Shown here: positions 8,311-17,086 of the stretch, piece after piece
Numbering within the stretch: position 1 is the stretch's first letter
Layout of the letters: each line of letters starts with the position of its first letter
Assembly (NCBI GenBank): GCA_963729935.1
Contig: CAVSPW010000005.1
Location: 868,001-932,000, forward strand
Length of the DNA: 64,000 bases
Direction of reading: 5' to 3'
Source: CAIKMD01 sp963729935
GTDB lineage: Bacteria > Pseudomonadota > Alphaproteobacteria > ATCC43930 > CGMCC-115725
Position numbers and translations under genes: made by a program
The notes under the pieces: model-generated
Told to the model about the DNA's origin: nothing
Database searches by the model: none
What the model saw: the letters and a program-made list of their open reading frames with translations, nothing else

Positions 8311-8835
8311 TTATGCGTTCAGCACGAATTTCAGCACCACGCCGATTCCGGCCGCGCCGACCATGCCGAGGAGCATGCCGCGGCGCGCCAGGAAGATGAG
8401 CGCGAGCGTCGCCAGAAACACGATCCAGGGGACGGGGCCGGTCAACGCCTCACGGCCGATATTGAGCGCCACGGCGAACATGAGGCCGACCGAGGCGGCG
8501 GTGAGGCCGCGGATGAAGCCTTGGACGGAGCGCCAGCCGCGCACCTGCTCGTAGATTTTCAGCACCGGGAGAACAAGATAGCCCGGGACTTAAATCGCGA
8601 TGATCGCGGCGCAGGCGCCGAGCCAGCCATAGATCATGTAGCCGATCGAGGCGAGGTAGAGGTTGTTCTGGCCCGGCGTCACGCGTCCCAGCGCGTAGGC
8701 GTAGAGAAACTGGTTGAGATTCAAGATGCCGTCTTGCACGAAACGATGCTGCAACATCACAAGCAGCGCGGAGCCATTGCCGAAGGCCAAAAGATTGTAG
8801 GTCAGGATGACGAGGAGGAGCTGCGGGAAACTCAT
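8311..8835 (-). pseudogene. chrA: Chromate transporter, second half, interrupted by in-frame stop
   Basis: This 175-codon frame encodes the second CHR domain of a split chromate transporter. It begins MSFPQLLLVILTYNLLAFG and includes the GRVTPGQNNLY motif. A TAA stop at 8592-8590 interrupts it after 81 codons. The same frame continues with VPGYLVLPVLKIYEQV and the characteristic QGFIRGLTAASVGLMFAVAL, so one nonsense codon breaks an otherwise intact protein. The start ATG overlaps the stop of the upstream half as ATGA. It is either a true pseudogene or a sequence error; only the frame is seen here. Confidence 0.8.
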
Positions 8836-9413
8836 CGATCCGGCGCTTCCCTGCCCCGCAAGAGGAAAGTGCCGGCCACGCCGCCCAGGATGATGACGAC
8901 GGCCGGATTGAGATTGGGCAGGGCGGCAAAGATACAGGCGATCACCGCGAAGACCAGATCGCGCGACAGGCGGAAGATCGGGCGCCCCAATCGAACCGCG
9001 GAGACGATGATGATGCCGAGCGCAGCCGGCAGCAAAGTCGCGTCGATATAATCGAGCACCGGACCATGCGCGAGCCAGCCATAGGCGATGGTGAGCACCA
9101 CCACGCAGATGAAGCCGGGCAGGATCATCGCAACGAGCGCCACGACCGTACCGGGGAAGCCGCCGAGCCGGTGGCCGACCGCAACGGCGACCGCCGTCAT
9201 CGTGCCGCTCGGCATGATGCGGCCAATGCTCCAAAGGGTAATCAGTTCTTTGTCGGGCAGGATGCGGCGCAAGGTCACCAGCTGCTCTTGTAGCAAACCG
9301 AGCACGCCCAGGCCGCCGCCGAAGGCGCAGCCTGCCTTGAAGAATACCGCGAAGAGCTGTTTGAGACTGAGGGTCGAACGCGGTTCGCCCGAGACTGCCA
9401 ATCTTGCCTCCAT
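8832..9413 (-). CDS. Chromate transporter, first CHR domain
   Basis: A 193-residue membrane protein, the N-terminal CHR half of a two-gene chromate ion transporter (CHR family), which exports chromate. It shows FKAGCAFGGGLGVLGLLQEQLV, the SGTMTAVAVAVGHRLGG segment in the place of the usual PGP region, and five or six hydrophobic stretches. I chose ATG 9413 because the family alignment begins just after it; the frame is open to 9485. Its partner half downstream is broken by a stop codon. Since both halves are needed in known short-chain systems, the pair is probably inactive. Confidence 0.75.
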   Translation of the reverse strand: MEARLAVSGEPRSTLSLKQLFAVFFKAGCAFGGGLGVLGLLQEQLVTLRRILPDKELITLWSIGRIMPSGTMTAVAVAVGHRLGGFPGTVVALVAMILPGFICVVVLTIAYGWLAHGPVLDYIDATLLPAALGIIIVSAVRLGRPIFRLSRDLVFAVIACIFAALPNLNPAVVIILGGVAGTFLLRGREAPDR

Positions 9414-9508
9414 CACCTGACCGCACGCAACACGCCACGACGAAACCGGCAAGACAAGCGCTCTTTCGCCGACCCTGATGCGCAATGCTTCGAGTCGTGG
9501 ACGGACGG

Positions 9509-10195
9509 CTAGGACAGGGCGCGCTTCACGCGATCGGGCGACGGCGGCAAATCACGAAGGCGCCGACCGGTCGCCTGCGCAAAGGCGTTCGCGATCGCCG
9601 CGCCCGTCGGCGGTTGCGCGGCCACGCCCGCGCCAAGCGCCTCGTCATCGGGACGATCGAGCAGCACGACTTCGATCTCCGGCACTTCGGGAAAGGTCAG
9701 AGTCGGATGAGCGGTCCAATCGCGCGTGGTCACGCACTCGCGGTCGAACCGGACCTGCTTGCGCAGGATGCGGTGATGCGTCCCGCACCGACAGAGGTTT
9801 CCAGCGAGGCCTTGGCGCAATTCCGCGGCGCTCGGATTCGGGTTGCGCGCCAGCAGCGCGCTGGCGGTCATCATCATCCCGTTGATGCGATAGCCGCATT
9901 GCGCCGCCTGAGCGTCCACGAAGGCGCGCCGTGGCGGATGGGGCTCGGCCTGCGTGCTTCAGCCCCTCGATGCTAACGATGGCAGCGCCGCGGACCATCG
10001 CCACCGGCAATCGGCACGAGCGGGCCAACTCGCCGTCGACGATGACCGTGCATGCGCCGCATTGGCCCAGGCCGCGGCCGAATTTCGCCCCGTCCGATCC
10101 GACATGGTTGCGCAGGACATAAAGGAGAGGCTATCCGGCTCGACCTCGACGGCATGGGGCTGACCGTTGATCGTCAGCTGGAATTTCTGTGACAT
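9509..10195 (-). pseudogene. Collapsed remnant of iorA-iorB type molybdenum hydroxylase
   Basis: The ATG at 10195 starts a (2Fe-2S) small subunit (MSQKFQLTINGQPHAVEVEPDS). A frameshift near 10128 moves the protein to another frame (LLYVLRNHVGSDGAKFG), and a second between about 9985 and 9940 moves it to the frame that carries AQCGYRINGMMMTASALLA and NLCRCGTHHRILR. Two cluster cysteines are replaced by arginine (FGRGLGQCGAC for FGCG, and CGYR for CGYC). Right after HHRILR the sequence becomes the extreme C-terminus of the large molybdopterin subunit (FDRECVTTRDWTAHPTLTF to RRLRDLPPSPDRV), where the catalytic Glu of GAGE is Val. The bulk of the large subunit has therefore been deleted. It was probably an isoquinoline 1-oxidoreductase-like enzyme. 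Confidence 0.8.
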
Positions 10196-10299
10196 TTTGT
10201 CTTTTCAGCCCTGCCTTGCTGCGCCGCACGCGGGACGGAGCAAGCGTATCGTCCGATCGCTCTCAAGATTGTCACAAGAGGCCGGCGGCGCGAAAAGCC

Positions 10300-10319
10300 G
10301 AAATTTGAATTCAAATTTC
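10300..10319. repeat. Perfect 20-base AT-rich palindrome
   Basis: The half-site GAAATTTGAA is followed at once by its exact inverse, giving a 20-base self-complementary sequence with no spacer. It sits in GC-rich surroundings, 104 bases upstream of the dead oxidoreductase start and about 470 bases before the acyltransferase. The symmetry would suit a homodimeric repressor operator. No regulator gene is adjacent. Confidence 0.5.
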
Positions 10320-10545
10320 AGGGCAAAGTTCGGAAGTGTCATCGCGCGAGAAAGCCAGCGCGTTTGTGCACCGCATCAACGGTCGCGCTCATTTCGCAGA
10401 TGCGAAGCCTGTTACGACGACAGTAACGGTCTTGTGACGGCGAGAATTCACTCGCAATCTCTTCTTAGCACCTTATCTATACACGTCAGACGATCACAAT
10501 CGTCACTACGCCTCCGGCGAAATGGGGGCAGCGATGGAGAGACGC

Positions 10546-10716
10546 ATGAGCGTGACACCGAGTCGGGCGCACTCTGCCGAGAAATCGGCCGATGCCGGCG
10601 ACCGCACACCGTCAAGACGCAACAATGATCGCGCAGAGAAGCCATACGGCTCCAATCGGATCGAGCCTCAAGACTGGCGCGGCGAAGGCGTCGTCGGCGA
10701 CAACCACACCGACTGA
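10546..10716 (+). CDS. Possible small hypothetical protein
   Basis: A 56-codon open frame starting ATG at 10546, preceded by GGAGAG. The product would be hydrophilic, rich in Arg, Asp and Ser, without signal or membrane segment. No family is recognised. It may be chance; the composition is only weakly protein-like. It lies just upstream of the acyltransferase in the same direction. Confidence 0.2.
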   Translation: MSVTPSRAHSAEKSADAGDRTPSRRNNDRAEKPYGSNRIEPQDWRGEGVVGDNHTD

Positions 10717-10786
10717 CCACTTCCGCCGCAAGAATATTCGACATTGACAGCCATACGATCCCGCTCATTCTGGGATATTCCCGGGA

Positions 10787-11842
10787 ATGGGCGGGTCAGT
10801 GGAACGGCATAACAATTTCGACGCGTTGCGGCTCGTCGCTGCGATCAGCGTCATTTTTTCGCACGCCTTTTTGCTCGGCGAGGGCACGCAGGATCCGGAG
10901 CCGCTCTATTGGCTGACCGGCGGGCAGACCGTTCTGGGCGTCGTCGGCGTCTTCGTGTTCTTCACGATCAGCGGTTATCTGGTCACTCAAAGCTTCGAGG
11001 CGACCGGCTCGCCCGTCCGTTTCCTGGCGAAGCGCGGTTTGCGGATCTATCCCGGGCTGATCGCTTGTCTGCTGGTTTCCGCCTTCGTGATGGGCCCGCT
11101 CGTCAGCGGCCTCGACCCCGCCGCCTATCTCCTCAGCCCCGGGGTCTATCACTATGTGGCGAGCAATTTCGCCATGGTGATGCCCGCCAACACCTTGCCG
11201 GGCGTCGCCTTCAGCGGCTACGGCGCGGGCAGCGTCGTCGACGGGCCGCTATGGACTTTGCCGAGCGAAGTCATGATGTATCTCATGGTCTGCGCGCTGG
11301 GAATATTGCGCTTCCTGAGTCTGCCGGCGATGCTGCCCTTGCTGCTTCTCGGTCTCGGCGGGTTATGGTTCGATACGGCATCGAGCGAGTATTTCATCGG
11401 CTCGGCTCTCTGGCTGCTGCCCTTCTTTGCCGCGGGCATGGCGCTCTATCGTTTGCGGAACAAAAAAATCTTGCGCCACGGCCTCGCGCTCATGGCGCTC
11501 GCCGGGCTCGTGCTCAGCGTGCCGTTCCATGCCTTCATCCTGCTGTTCCCGATCTTCGGCAGCTATCTCGTGATTTATCTGGCTTTCGCGCCGTGGTTCC
11601 CGGTCGTCAGGGCCGCGCGCTTCGGCGATCTGTCCTATGGGCTCTACATCTATGGCTGGCCCGTTGAGCAATGGCTCGTCCGTCTCAACGGCGGCACGCT
11701 CGCCTGGCCGACGCTCTTCGCGCTCGCCCTGCCGCTGACCGCGGCGGTCGCGTTCTTGTCCTGGCATTTGGTCGAGGCGCGCGCGCTCAGCTTGAAGCCG
11801 GCAAATCCTCGCCGCGTCGAGTCCCGCCTGACCGCCTCATGA
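10787..11842 (+). CDS. Acyltransferase 3 family membrane protein
   Basis: A 351-residue polytopic inner-membrane protein of the OafA/YrhL O-acyltransferase family, which moves acyl groups onto exported sugars or other envelope molecules. The N-terminal FDALRLVAAISVIFSHAFLL holds the conserved catalytic-site histidine and DxLR element, followed by VFVFFTISGYLV and the arginine-rich FLAKRGLRIYPG. About ten hydrophobic segments follow, with LWTLPSEVMMYL and GDLSYGLYIYGWPVEQ as further family marks. The substrate is unknown. ATG 10787 has a GGGA ribosome site. It stands alone, convergent with otsA. Confidence 0.9.
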   Translation: MGGSVERHNNFDALRLVAAISVIFSHAFLLGEGTQDPEPLYWLTGGQTVLGVVGVFVFFTISGYLVTQSFEATGSPVRFLAKRGLRIYPGLIACLLVSAFVMGPLVSGLDPAAYLLSPGVYHYVASNFAMVMPANTLPGVAFSGYGAGSVVDGPLWTLPSEVMMYLMVCALGILRFLSLPAMLPLLLLGLGGLWFDTASSEYFIGSALWLLPFFAAGMALYRLRNKKILRHGLALMALAGLVLSVPFHAFILLFPIFGSYLVIYLAFAPWFPVVRAARFGDLSYGLYIYGWPVEQWLVRLNGGTLAWPTLFALALPLTAAVAFLSWHLVEARALSLKPANPRRVESRLTAS

Positions 11843-11853
11843 GGCCCGGCCGT

Positions 11854-13341
11854 TCAAAACCGGATCAGCAGCCCGTCCGCCGGCCCGCTTTCGCCGGAGC
11901 GCGATGGGGAAGACGACCCCTCGGGCTCCGGCCCCGGCTCGCGGCGGCGCGAGGAGGAGGGTCCCGGCGGGGGCGTCGCCGCGAGCGCGCCAAGAAAGCC
12001 CGAGGACCAGGTTGCGACAGTGTTGCGCCGCAGCACCTCCATCATGGCCCGCCAACGTTCCACCCGCTCGTCGCGTGCCATGGCAAGGCCGCGGCGCAAC
12101 GCCGCCGCCATCTCGTCGACGTCGATCGGGTTGACCAGTAGCGCCGTCGCCAATTCATGGGCCGCGCCGGCAAAGCGCGAAAGGACCAGCACGCCCGGAT
12201 CCTCGGGATCCTGCGCGGCAACGAATTCCTTGGCGACGAGATTCATCCCATCGCGCAGCGGCGTCACGAAACCGATTCGTGCGCGGCGGTGAAACCCCGC
12301 CAAGGTCTGGCGCGAAAAGCTGCGATTGACGTAGCGGATCGGCGTCCAATCGAACTCGGCATAGCGGCCGTTGATCTGGCCGGCGAGCTGTTCGATCTGG
12401 CGGCGCAAGGCCCGATATTGCGCGACCTCGCCGCGGGAATAGGGCGTGATCTGAAGATAGCTGAATTTCAGAAGGTGTTCCGGCCAATCGCTCAACAGCG
12501 CGTCGATCGCCTCGAAGCGCTGCGGAATGCCCTTGCTGTAATCGAGCCGATCGACCCCGAAAATCAGCATGCGCCCGGCAAGGCTCTCTTCGAGCCGCCG
12601 CGTCTCGGGCGATTCCGAGGCGTGTTGCGCCAAAGCGGCGAAACCCTCGGTATCGATGCCGACCGGGAAGGCCGCGACGCGCGAACGCCGGCCGAAGGCG
12701 CTGATCTCGCCGCCGCCAAGATCGACCCCGCGCGCGAGCTCGGTGACGCAGCCCAAAAAGGCGCGCACGCCATCCTCGGTCTGAAAGCCGACGAGATCAT
12801 AGGCGCAGAGTGACTCGACCAGCGATTCGTTGCGCGGCAGCGCGATCAAGACCTCCGCCGGCGGGAATGGCGTATGGAGAAAGAACCCGACGCGGTTGGC
12901 GACGCCGAGCTTGCGCAGCTCCTGACAGAGCGGGATCAGATGGTAGTCATGCACCCAGACGAGATCTTCCGGTTGGATCAGGGAAGCGAGCACCTTCGCA
13001 AGACGGCGATTGACCTCGGCATAGACACGCGCCGCATCGCGCCGGTATTCCATGAGGCCGAGCCGGAAATGGAACAGCGGCCACAGCGTCCCGTTGGCGT
13101 GACCGAGATAATAGAGCCTGTGCTCTTCCGGCGAGAGGTCGATGGCGGCATAGGTGACCCGGCCGCGCGTCGAGAGCCGCGGCGTGTCGGCCGGCTTTTC
13201 GACGATCTCGCCGCTCCAGCCGAACCAGATTCCGCCGCGCTCGCGCAACGCCTCGCGCATCGCGACGCCAAGACCGCCTGCTCGGGCGTCCGTCGCGCTG
13301 GGCAGGATCAGCCGATTGGAAGCGATCACCAGCCTCGCCAA
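11854..13341 (-). CDS. otsA: Trehalose-6-phosphate synthase
   Basis: A 495-residue GT20 glycosyltransferase that joins UDP-glucose and glucose-6-phosphate into trehalose-6-phosphate in the cytoplasm. Hallmarks are VIASNRL at the N-terminus, GGLGVAMREAL, the WVHDYHLIPLCQELR segment, FFLHTPFPPAEV, GVDRLDYSKGIPQRF and RDGMNLVAKEFVAAQ. The start is TTG 13341 with a very strong site (GGGAGGAGG) and a 16-base overlap with the GH15 gene upstream. The C-terminal 40 residues are Pro/Ser/Arg-rich and probably disordered. It is last in the otsB-GH15-otsA operon. Such operons usually respond to osmotic or desiccation stress; no regulator site was identified. Confidence 0.95.
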   Translation of the reverse strand: MARLVIASNRLILPSATDARAGGLGVAMREALRERGGIWFGWSGEIVEKPADTPRLSTRGRVTYAAIDLSPEEHRLYYLGHANGTLWPLFHFRLGLMEYRRDAARVYAEVNRRLAKVLASLIQPEDLVWVHDYHLIPLCQELRKLGVANRVGFFLHTPFPPAEVLIALPRNESLVESLCAYDLVGFQTEDGVRAFLGCVTELARGVDLGGGEISAFGRRSRVAAFPVGIDTEGFAALAQHASESPETRRLEESLAGRMLIFGVDRLDYSKGIPQRFEAIDALLSDWPEHLLKFSYLQITPYSRGEVAQYRALRRQIEQLAGQINGRYAEFDWTPIRYVNRSFSRQTLAGFHRRARIGFVTPLRDGMNLVAKEFVAAQDPEDPGVLVLSRFAGAAHELATALLVNPIDVDEMAAALRRGLAMARDERVERWRAMMEVLRRNTVATWSSGFLGALAATPPPGPSSSRRREPGPEPEGSSSPSRSGESGPADGLLIRF

Positions 13342-15134
13342 AATGCCTCCTCCCAGCTCTTGCTGAGCCGCATGGCTGAAACGATGAGACCGACCATCGA
13401 ATAGGTCTGCGGAAAATTACCCCACAATTCTCCGGTTGCGGGATCGACATCCTCCGATAAAAGGCCGAGCGCGTTGCGGTGCGAGAGTAGGTGTTCGAAG
13501 ATATCGCGCGCCTCGGCAAGCCGCCCGACCGCGGCAAGCGCGTCGACATACCAAAAGGTGCAGATGAGAAACGCCGTGGTCGGCGTGCCGAAACCGTCAT
13601 CGGTCGAATAGCGGAGCAGCAGCTTGCCGCGGCGCAGCTCGCGCTCGATCGCATTGAGCGTCGCAACGAAGCGCTGATCCGACGCGCCGACCAGGCCAAT
13701 CTCCTGCAAAAGCAAGAGACTTGCATCAAGCCCGTCGCCGTCGAGCGTCGCGGTGAAGTGTCCCAGATTGGGGTTCCAGGCCCGGCGCAGGATCTCGTCG
13801 CGAATGCGGTCCGCCTCCACCCGCCAATAGTCGCGGCGCTCGACGAGGCCCAGGATCTGCGCGATCTTTCCCAGGCGGTCGCACGCGGCCCAGCACATCG
13901 CGCTCGAATGCGTGTGGACCCCGCTGCGGCCGCGATATTCCCACAAGCCCGAATCGGGCTCGAAGGCCCCCTCGATCGCGCGCGCGCCGATTTCCTCGAG
14001 GCGGCGGAAGAGGCTTTCGCCGCCCGGTCGCGGCAAGCGGTGATCGAAGAACATCTGCGCGGCCGCCAAGACCGCCGCGCCATAGCCGTCGTTCTGCACC
14101 TGATCGGCGGCGAGATTGCCGACGCGCACCGGCGCCACGCCGCGATAGCCGGCAAGATTGGGGACGGTGCGCTCGGTCAGCTTCGCGCCCGGAACGACGC
14201 CATAGACCGGCTTCAACCGGCCGCCGGGTTCGAGCGCCGCGACATTGGTGATGTAGCGGATGAAATCTTCCATGGTGCGCGTCGCCCCCAGGCGATTGAG
14301 CGCCTGCACCACGAAGAACGCGTCGCGCAACCAGCAATAACGGTAATCCCAGTTGCGGCGCGTTTCGGGCGCCTCGGGGATCGAGGTCGTCATCGCCGCG
14401 ACGATCGCGCCGGTTTCCTCGAAGCTGCACAGCTTCAGCGTGATCGCGGCGCGCACGACGGCGTCCTGCCACTCGAAAGGAACCGATAGATAGCGGACCC
14501 AGTCGTGCCAGTATTCCTCGGTGCGCTCCAGAAAAGAGCGCGCGAGCACCCTCGTGGCGGCCTCGAGCGGCTCGTCCGAGCCGAGGACGAGCGTGAGCGG
14601 CGCGTCGAGGCTGAACCACTGCTCTTCGTGGATATAGGAGACCGGCGCGTCGGTCGTGACGCGGATCGCGCTGCCGCCGGCCAGATAGCGCAGGTGATTG
14701 CTTCCCGTCGTGATCGCGGGCGCCGTGGCGCCATAAGAAAAGCGCGGCCGGATGCGGATGCGAACCCGGCACATTCCGGCGACGGGCTCGATCATGCGCA
14801 CCAGCATGTGCGGCCGGAAGACCCGCCCGTATTGATAAAAACGCGGCGCGAAATCGACAACCCGGACGCTGTCCCCGTGAGCATCCGTCAAGGTCGTGGC
14901 CAGAATGGCGGTATTGCGCAGATAGTGCTGCTCGGCGCGCACCAAGCCCTCGATTTCGGTGTCGAGAAAGCCCGATGCGGCGTCATACCCGCCATCGACG
15001 AGGCTGCAAAACACCGGATCGCCATCGAGGCGCGGATAGCAGCACCAAACGATGCGCGCCTGGCGATCGATCAGCGCGCTCAGCACCGAATTGCCGATCA
15101 CGCCGAGCTCAAGCGAGGAGCCGGGACTCGTCAT
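13326..15134 (-). CDS. Glycoside hydrolase family 15 protein
   Basis: A 602-residue GH15 protein. The N-terminal beta domain (SSLELGVIGNSVLSALID, WCCYPRLDGDPVF) precedes an (alpha/alpha)6 catalytic barrel with RNWDYRYCWLRDAFF, QVQNDGYGA and the terminal SEDVDPATGELWGNFPQ motif that carries a catalytic acid of the family. GH15 covers glucoamylases and, in actinobacteria, trehalases. Its position between otsB and otsA, with an ATGA overlap to otsB and a 16-base overlap to otsA, argues that it acts on trehalose or a related glucoside. No signal peptide is seen, so it is likely cytoplasmic. The exact substrate is not shown by the sequence. Confidence 0.85.
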   Translation of the reverse strand: MTSPGSSLELGVIGNSVLSALIDRQARIVWCCYPRLDGDPVFCSLVDGGYDAASGFLDTEIEGLVRAEQHYLRNTAILATTLTDAHGDSVRVVDFAPRFYQYGRVFRPHMLVRMIEPVAGMCRVRIRIRPRFSYGATAPAITTGSNHLRYLAGGSAIRVTTDAPVSYIHEEQWFSLDAPLTLVLGSDEPLEAATRVLARSFLERTEEYWHDWVRYLSVPFEWQDAVVRAAITLKLCSFEETGAIVAAMTTSIPEAPETRRNWDYRYCWLRDAFFVVQALNRLGATRTMEDFIRYITNVAALEPGGRLKPVYGVVPGAKLTERTVPNLAGYRGVAPVRVGNLAADQVQNDGYGAAVLAAAQMFFDHRLPRPGGESLFRRLEEIGARAIEGAFEPDSGLWEYRGRSGVHTHSSAMCWAACDRLGKIAQILGLVERRDYWRVEADRIRDEILRRAWNPNLGHFTATLDGDGLDASLLLLQEIGLVGASDQRFVATLNAIERELRRGKLLLRYSTDDGFGTPTTAFLICTFWYVDALAAVGRLAEARDIFEHLLSHRNALGLLSEDVDPATGELWGNFPQTYSMVGLIVSAMRLSKSWEEAFWRGW

Positions 15135-15901
15135 GCTTGTGATCCGCCTTCCAAGGCAATCTTGGATCGCTCGAGCCAGCGCCACAACTCTTCAGGCGCG
15201 GCCAGATGCCAGGGCGCGATGCTGGTGCCGCGGCCGCCCACCTTGATCGCATGGCCGCCGCGCGCCAGAACGGCGGCAAAGCCGTCCTCGTCGGTGCGAT
15301 CATCGCCGATAAAAATCGGCGTGCGACCGGCGAACGGCGCCGCGGCCATGAACCATTCGACGGCGAAACCTTTGTTCGCCGTCCGCGGCCTAACGTCGAA
15401 TGCGAGATGGGAGGCGAGGAGCTCGTAGTCGCTTCCGTGGCGCGCCATGGCGTCGTCCAGCAGCGCGGCGAGCGCATCGCGCAATTCCTCGGCGCCGCGA
15501 TAATGGATCGCGACGCTCAACCCCTTGTCTTCGATACGGATTGCCGGCCGGGTCTCGGCAAAGGCGTATACCGGCGCGAGGATCGAGGCGAGTGCCGAAG
15601 TTGCCGGAGCGAGGATGCTGATCGTGCCGTCGCGCCGCGCTTCGGCACCGTGTTGACCGGCCAGCGGCAATTGCAAGGGCGCAAAGAGCCGGTCGAGATC
15701 GGCGATGCTTCGGCCGCTGATGATCGCGAGCGCGCCGGCAAGGGCCGTCGAGAGCTCGGCAAGCGTTTTCTGGAGCGCACGCGGTATCAGAGCCGTGGCC
15801 GGATCCGCCACGAAATCGACGAGCGTGCCATCGACATCGAAGAAAAGCGCCCAGTTTGGAGCGACGATCGGCAAAGTTCGCGCCATGCCTTGGTAACTCA
15901 T
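15131..15901 (-). CDS. otsB: Trehalose-6-phosphate phosphatase
   Basis: A 256-residue HAD-family phosphatase that converts trehalose-6-phosphate into trehalose. The nucleophile motif is FFDVDGTL, motif II is IISGRS, the conserved lysine region is RTANKGFAVEWF and motif IV is FIGDDRTDEDGF. The start ATG at 15901 has an AGGGAA ribosome site; the frame is open 15 codons further upstream through a stretch that looks like leader. It is the first gene of the operon, and its stop overlaps the GH15 start as ATGA. Short AT-rich sequence upstream (15905-15960) may hold the promoter. Confidence 0.92.
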   Translation of the reverse strand: MSYQGMARTLPIVAPNWALFFDVDGTLVDFVADPATALIPRALQKTLAELSTALAGALAIISGRSIADLDRLFAPLQLPLAGQHGAEARRDGTISILAPATSALASILAPVYAFAETRPAIRIEDKGLSVAIHYRGAEELRDALAALLDDAMARHGSDYELLASHLAFDVRPRTANKGFAVEWFMAAAPFAGRTPIFIGDDRTDEDGFAAVLARGGHAIKVGGRGTSIAPWHLAAPEELWRWLERSKIALEGGSQA

Positions 15902-16042
15902 CAGATTCCCTGCACGTTGATTATTTGGAATATTATTTAGGAACATCTTGGAATTTGTCGAGAGTTAAGGCGGTTTCACTGCGAGAGTGGCCCCGCGTCT
16001 CCCGGGGTTGCCTTCGCGCCAGCGGCGCTTAGACTGCCTCTC

Positions 16043-17011
16043 ATGGACCGGAACGCGCCCTTCGCCCGCCAAGATCTTTTCGCGCCGATCGAGCCTTATG
16101 CCACCGGCATGCTGAAGCTCGATGCGATTCACACGATGTATTGGGAACAATCGGGAAATCCGACCGGATCGCCGATCCTGTTCCTGCATGGCGGGCCCGG
16201 CGCGGGCTCGACCGCGACCCATCGTCGCTTTTTCGATCCGTCCCATTATCGCATCGTGGTCTTCGACCAGCGCGGAGCGGGACGCTCGATACCGTTGGGC
16301 TCGCTTGAAGCCAACACGACGACCCATCTCATAGCGGATATCGAAGCCCTGCGCCAACATCTCGGGATCGACGCCTGGGCCTTGTTCGGCGGCTCGTGGG
16401 GATCGACGCTCGCCCTGGCCTATGCGGAGGCGCACCCCGAACGCACGCGGGCGCTCGTCCTGCGCGGGATCTTTCTTTGCCGCCAGAGCGAGATCGATTG
16501 GTTCCTCTACGGGATGCGCACGGTATTTCCCGAAGCCTGGCGGAGCTTCTCGGGCTTCGTGTCCCACGCCGAGAGCCATGATCTGCTCGAGGCCTATTAT
16601 CGTCGCCTCACGGACCCCAACCCGGCGGTCCACATGCCGGCCGCGCGCGCTTGGAGCACCTATGAAGGCGCGTGCTCGACGCTATTGCCGAGTCCGGACA
16701 CGGTTGCCGCTTTCGGCGAGGACCGCATGGCGCTGGGCCTCGCGCGCATCGAAGCGCATTATTTCCGCTCCAACGTGATCGGCCCCGCCGAAGATCTCGT
16801 CGCGCGGGTGGCGCGCATTCAGAACTTGCCGGCCACGATCGTGCAGGGACGCTACGACATGGTCTGCCCGATCACCAGCGCCGACGAGCTGGCGCGCGCC
16901 TGGCCCGGAGCGGAATACGTGGTCGTTCCGGATGCCGGCCACTCGGCGATGGAGCCGGGCATCCGCGTTCAGCTCGTCGGCGCGACCGAAAGACTGAAGT
17001 ATCTGCGCTGA
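16043..17011 (+). CDS. pip: Proline iminopeptidase
   Basis: A 322-residue alpha/beta-hydrolase of the S33 family that releases N-terminal proline from peptides in the cytoplasm. The sequence shows LFLHGGPGAGS (oxyanion loop), FDQRGAGRS, the nucleophile elbow FGGSWGSTLALAYA, and GRYDMVCP with the acid plus DAGHS with the catalytic histidine. Length and the extended cap domain rich in aromatic residues (WSTYEGACS) fit Pip. ATG 16043 directly follows the divergent otsB promoter region. Confidence 0.93.
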   Translation: MDRNAPFARQDLFAPIEPYATGMLKLDAIHTMYWEQSGNPTGSPILFLHGGPGAGSTATHRRFFDPSHYRIVVFDQRGAGRSIPLGSLEANTTTHLIADIEALRQHLGIDAWALFGGSWGSTLALAYAEAHPERTRALVLRGIFLCRQSEIDWFLYGMRTVFPEAWRSFSGFVSHAESHDLLEAYYRRLTDPNPAVHMPAARAWSTYEGACSTLLPSPDTVAAFGEDRMALGLARIEAHYFRSNVIGPAEDLVARVARIQNLPATIVQGRYDMVCPITSADELARAWPGAEYVVVPDAGHSAMEPGIRVQLVGATERLKYLR

Positions 17012-17086
17012 AGATCGTTTAGCGCTTGCCAGCATGACGGCCTTCCGTAAGATGCCGCACGTGGCGGTGCTGCGTCGGGGGTTCGC

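Larger units (their letters stand above)
10196..10786. other. Intergenic region with palindrome and no firm gene
   Basis: About 590 bases lie between the dead oxidoreductase and the acyltransferase. The left part holds a perfect 20-base palindrome at 10300-10319. The right part contains one small open frame (10546-10716), listed separately with low confidence. No RNA gene or mobile element is visible. Confidence 0.5.
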
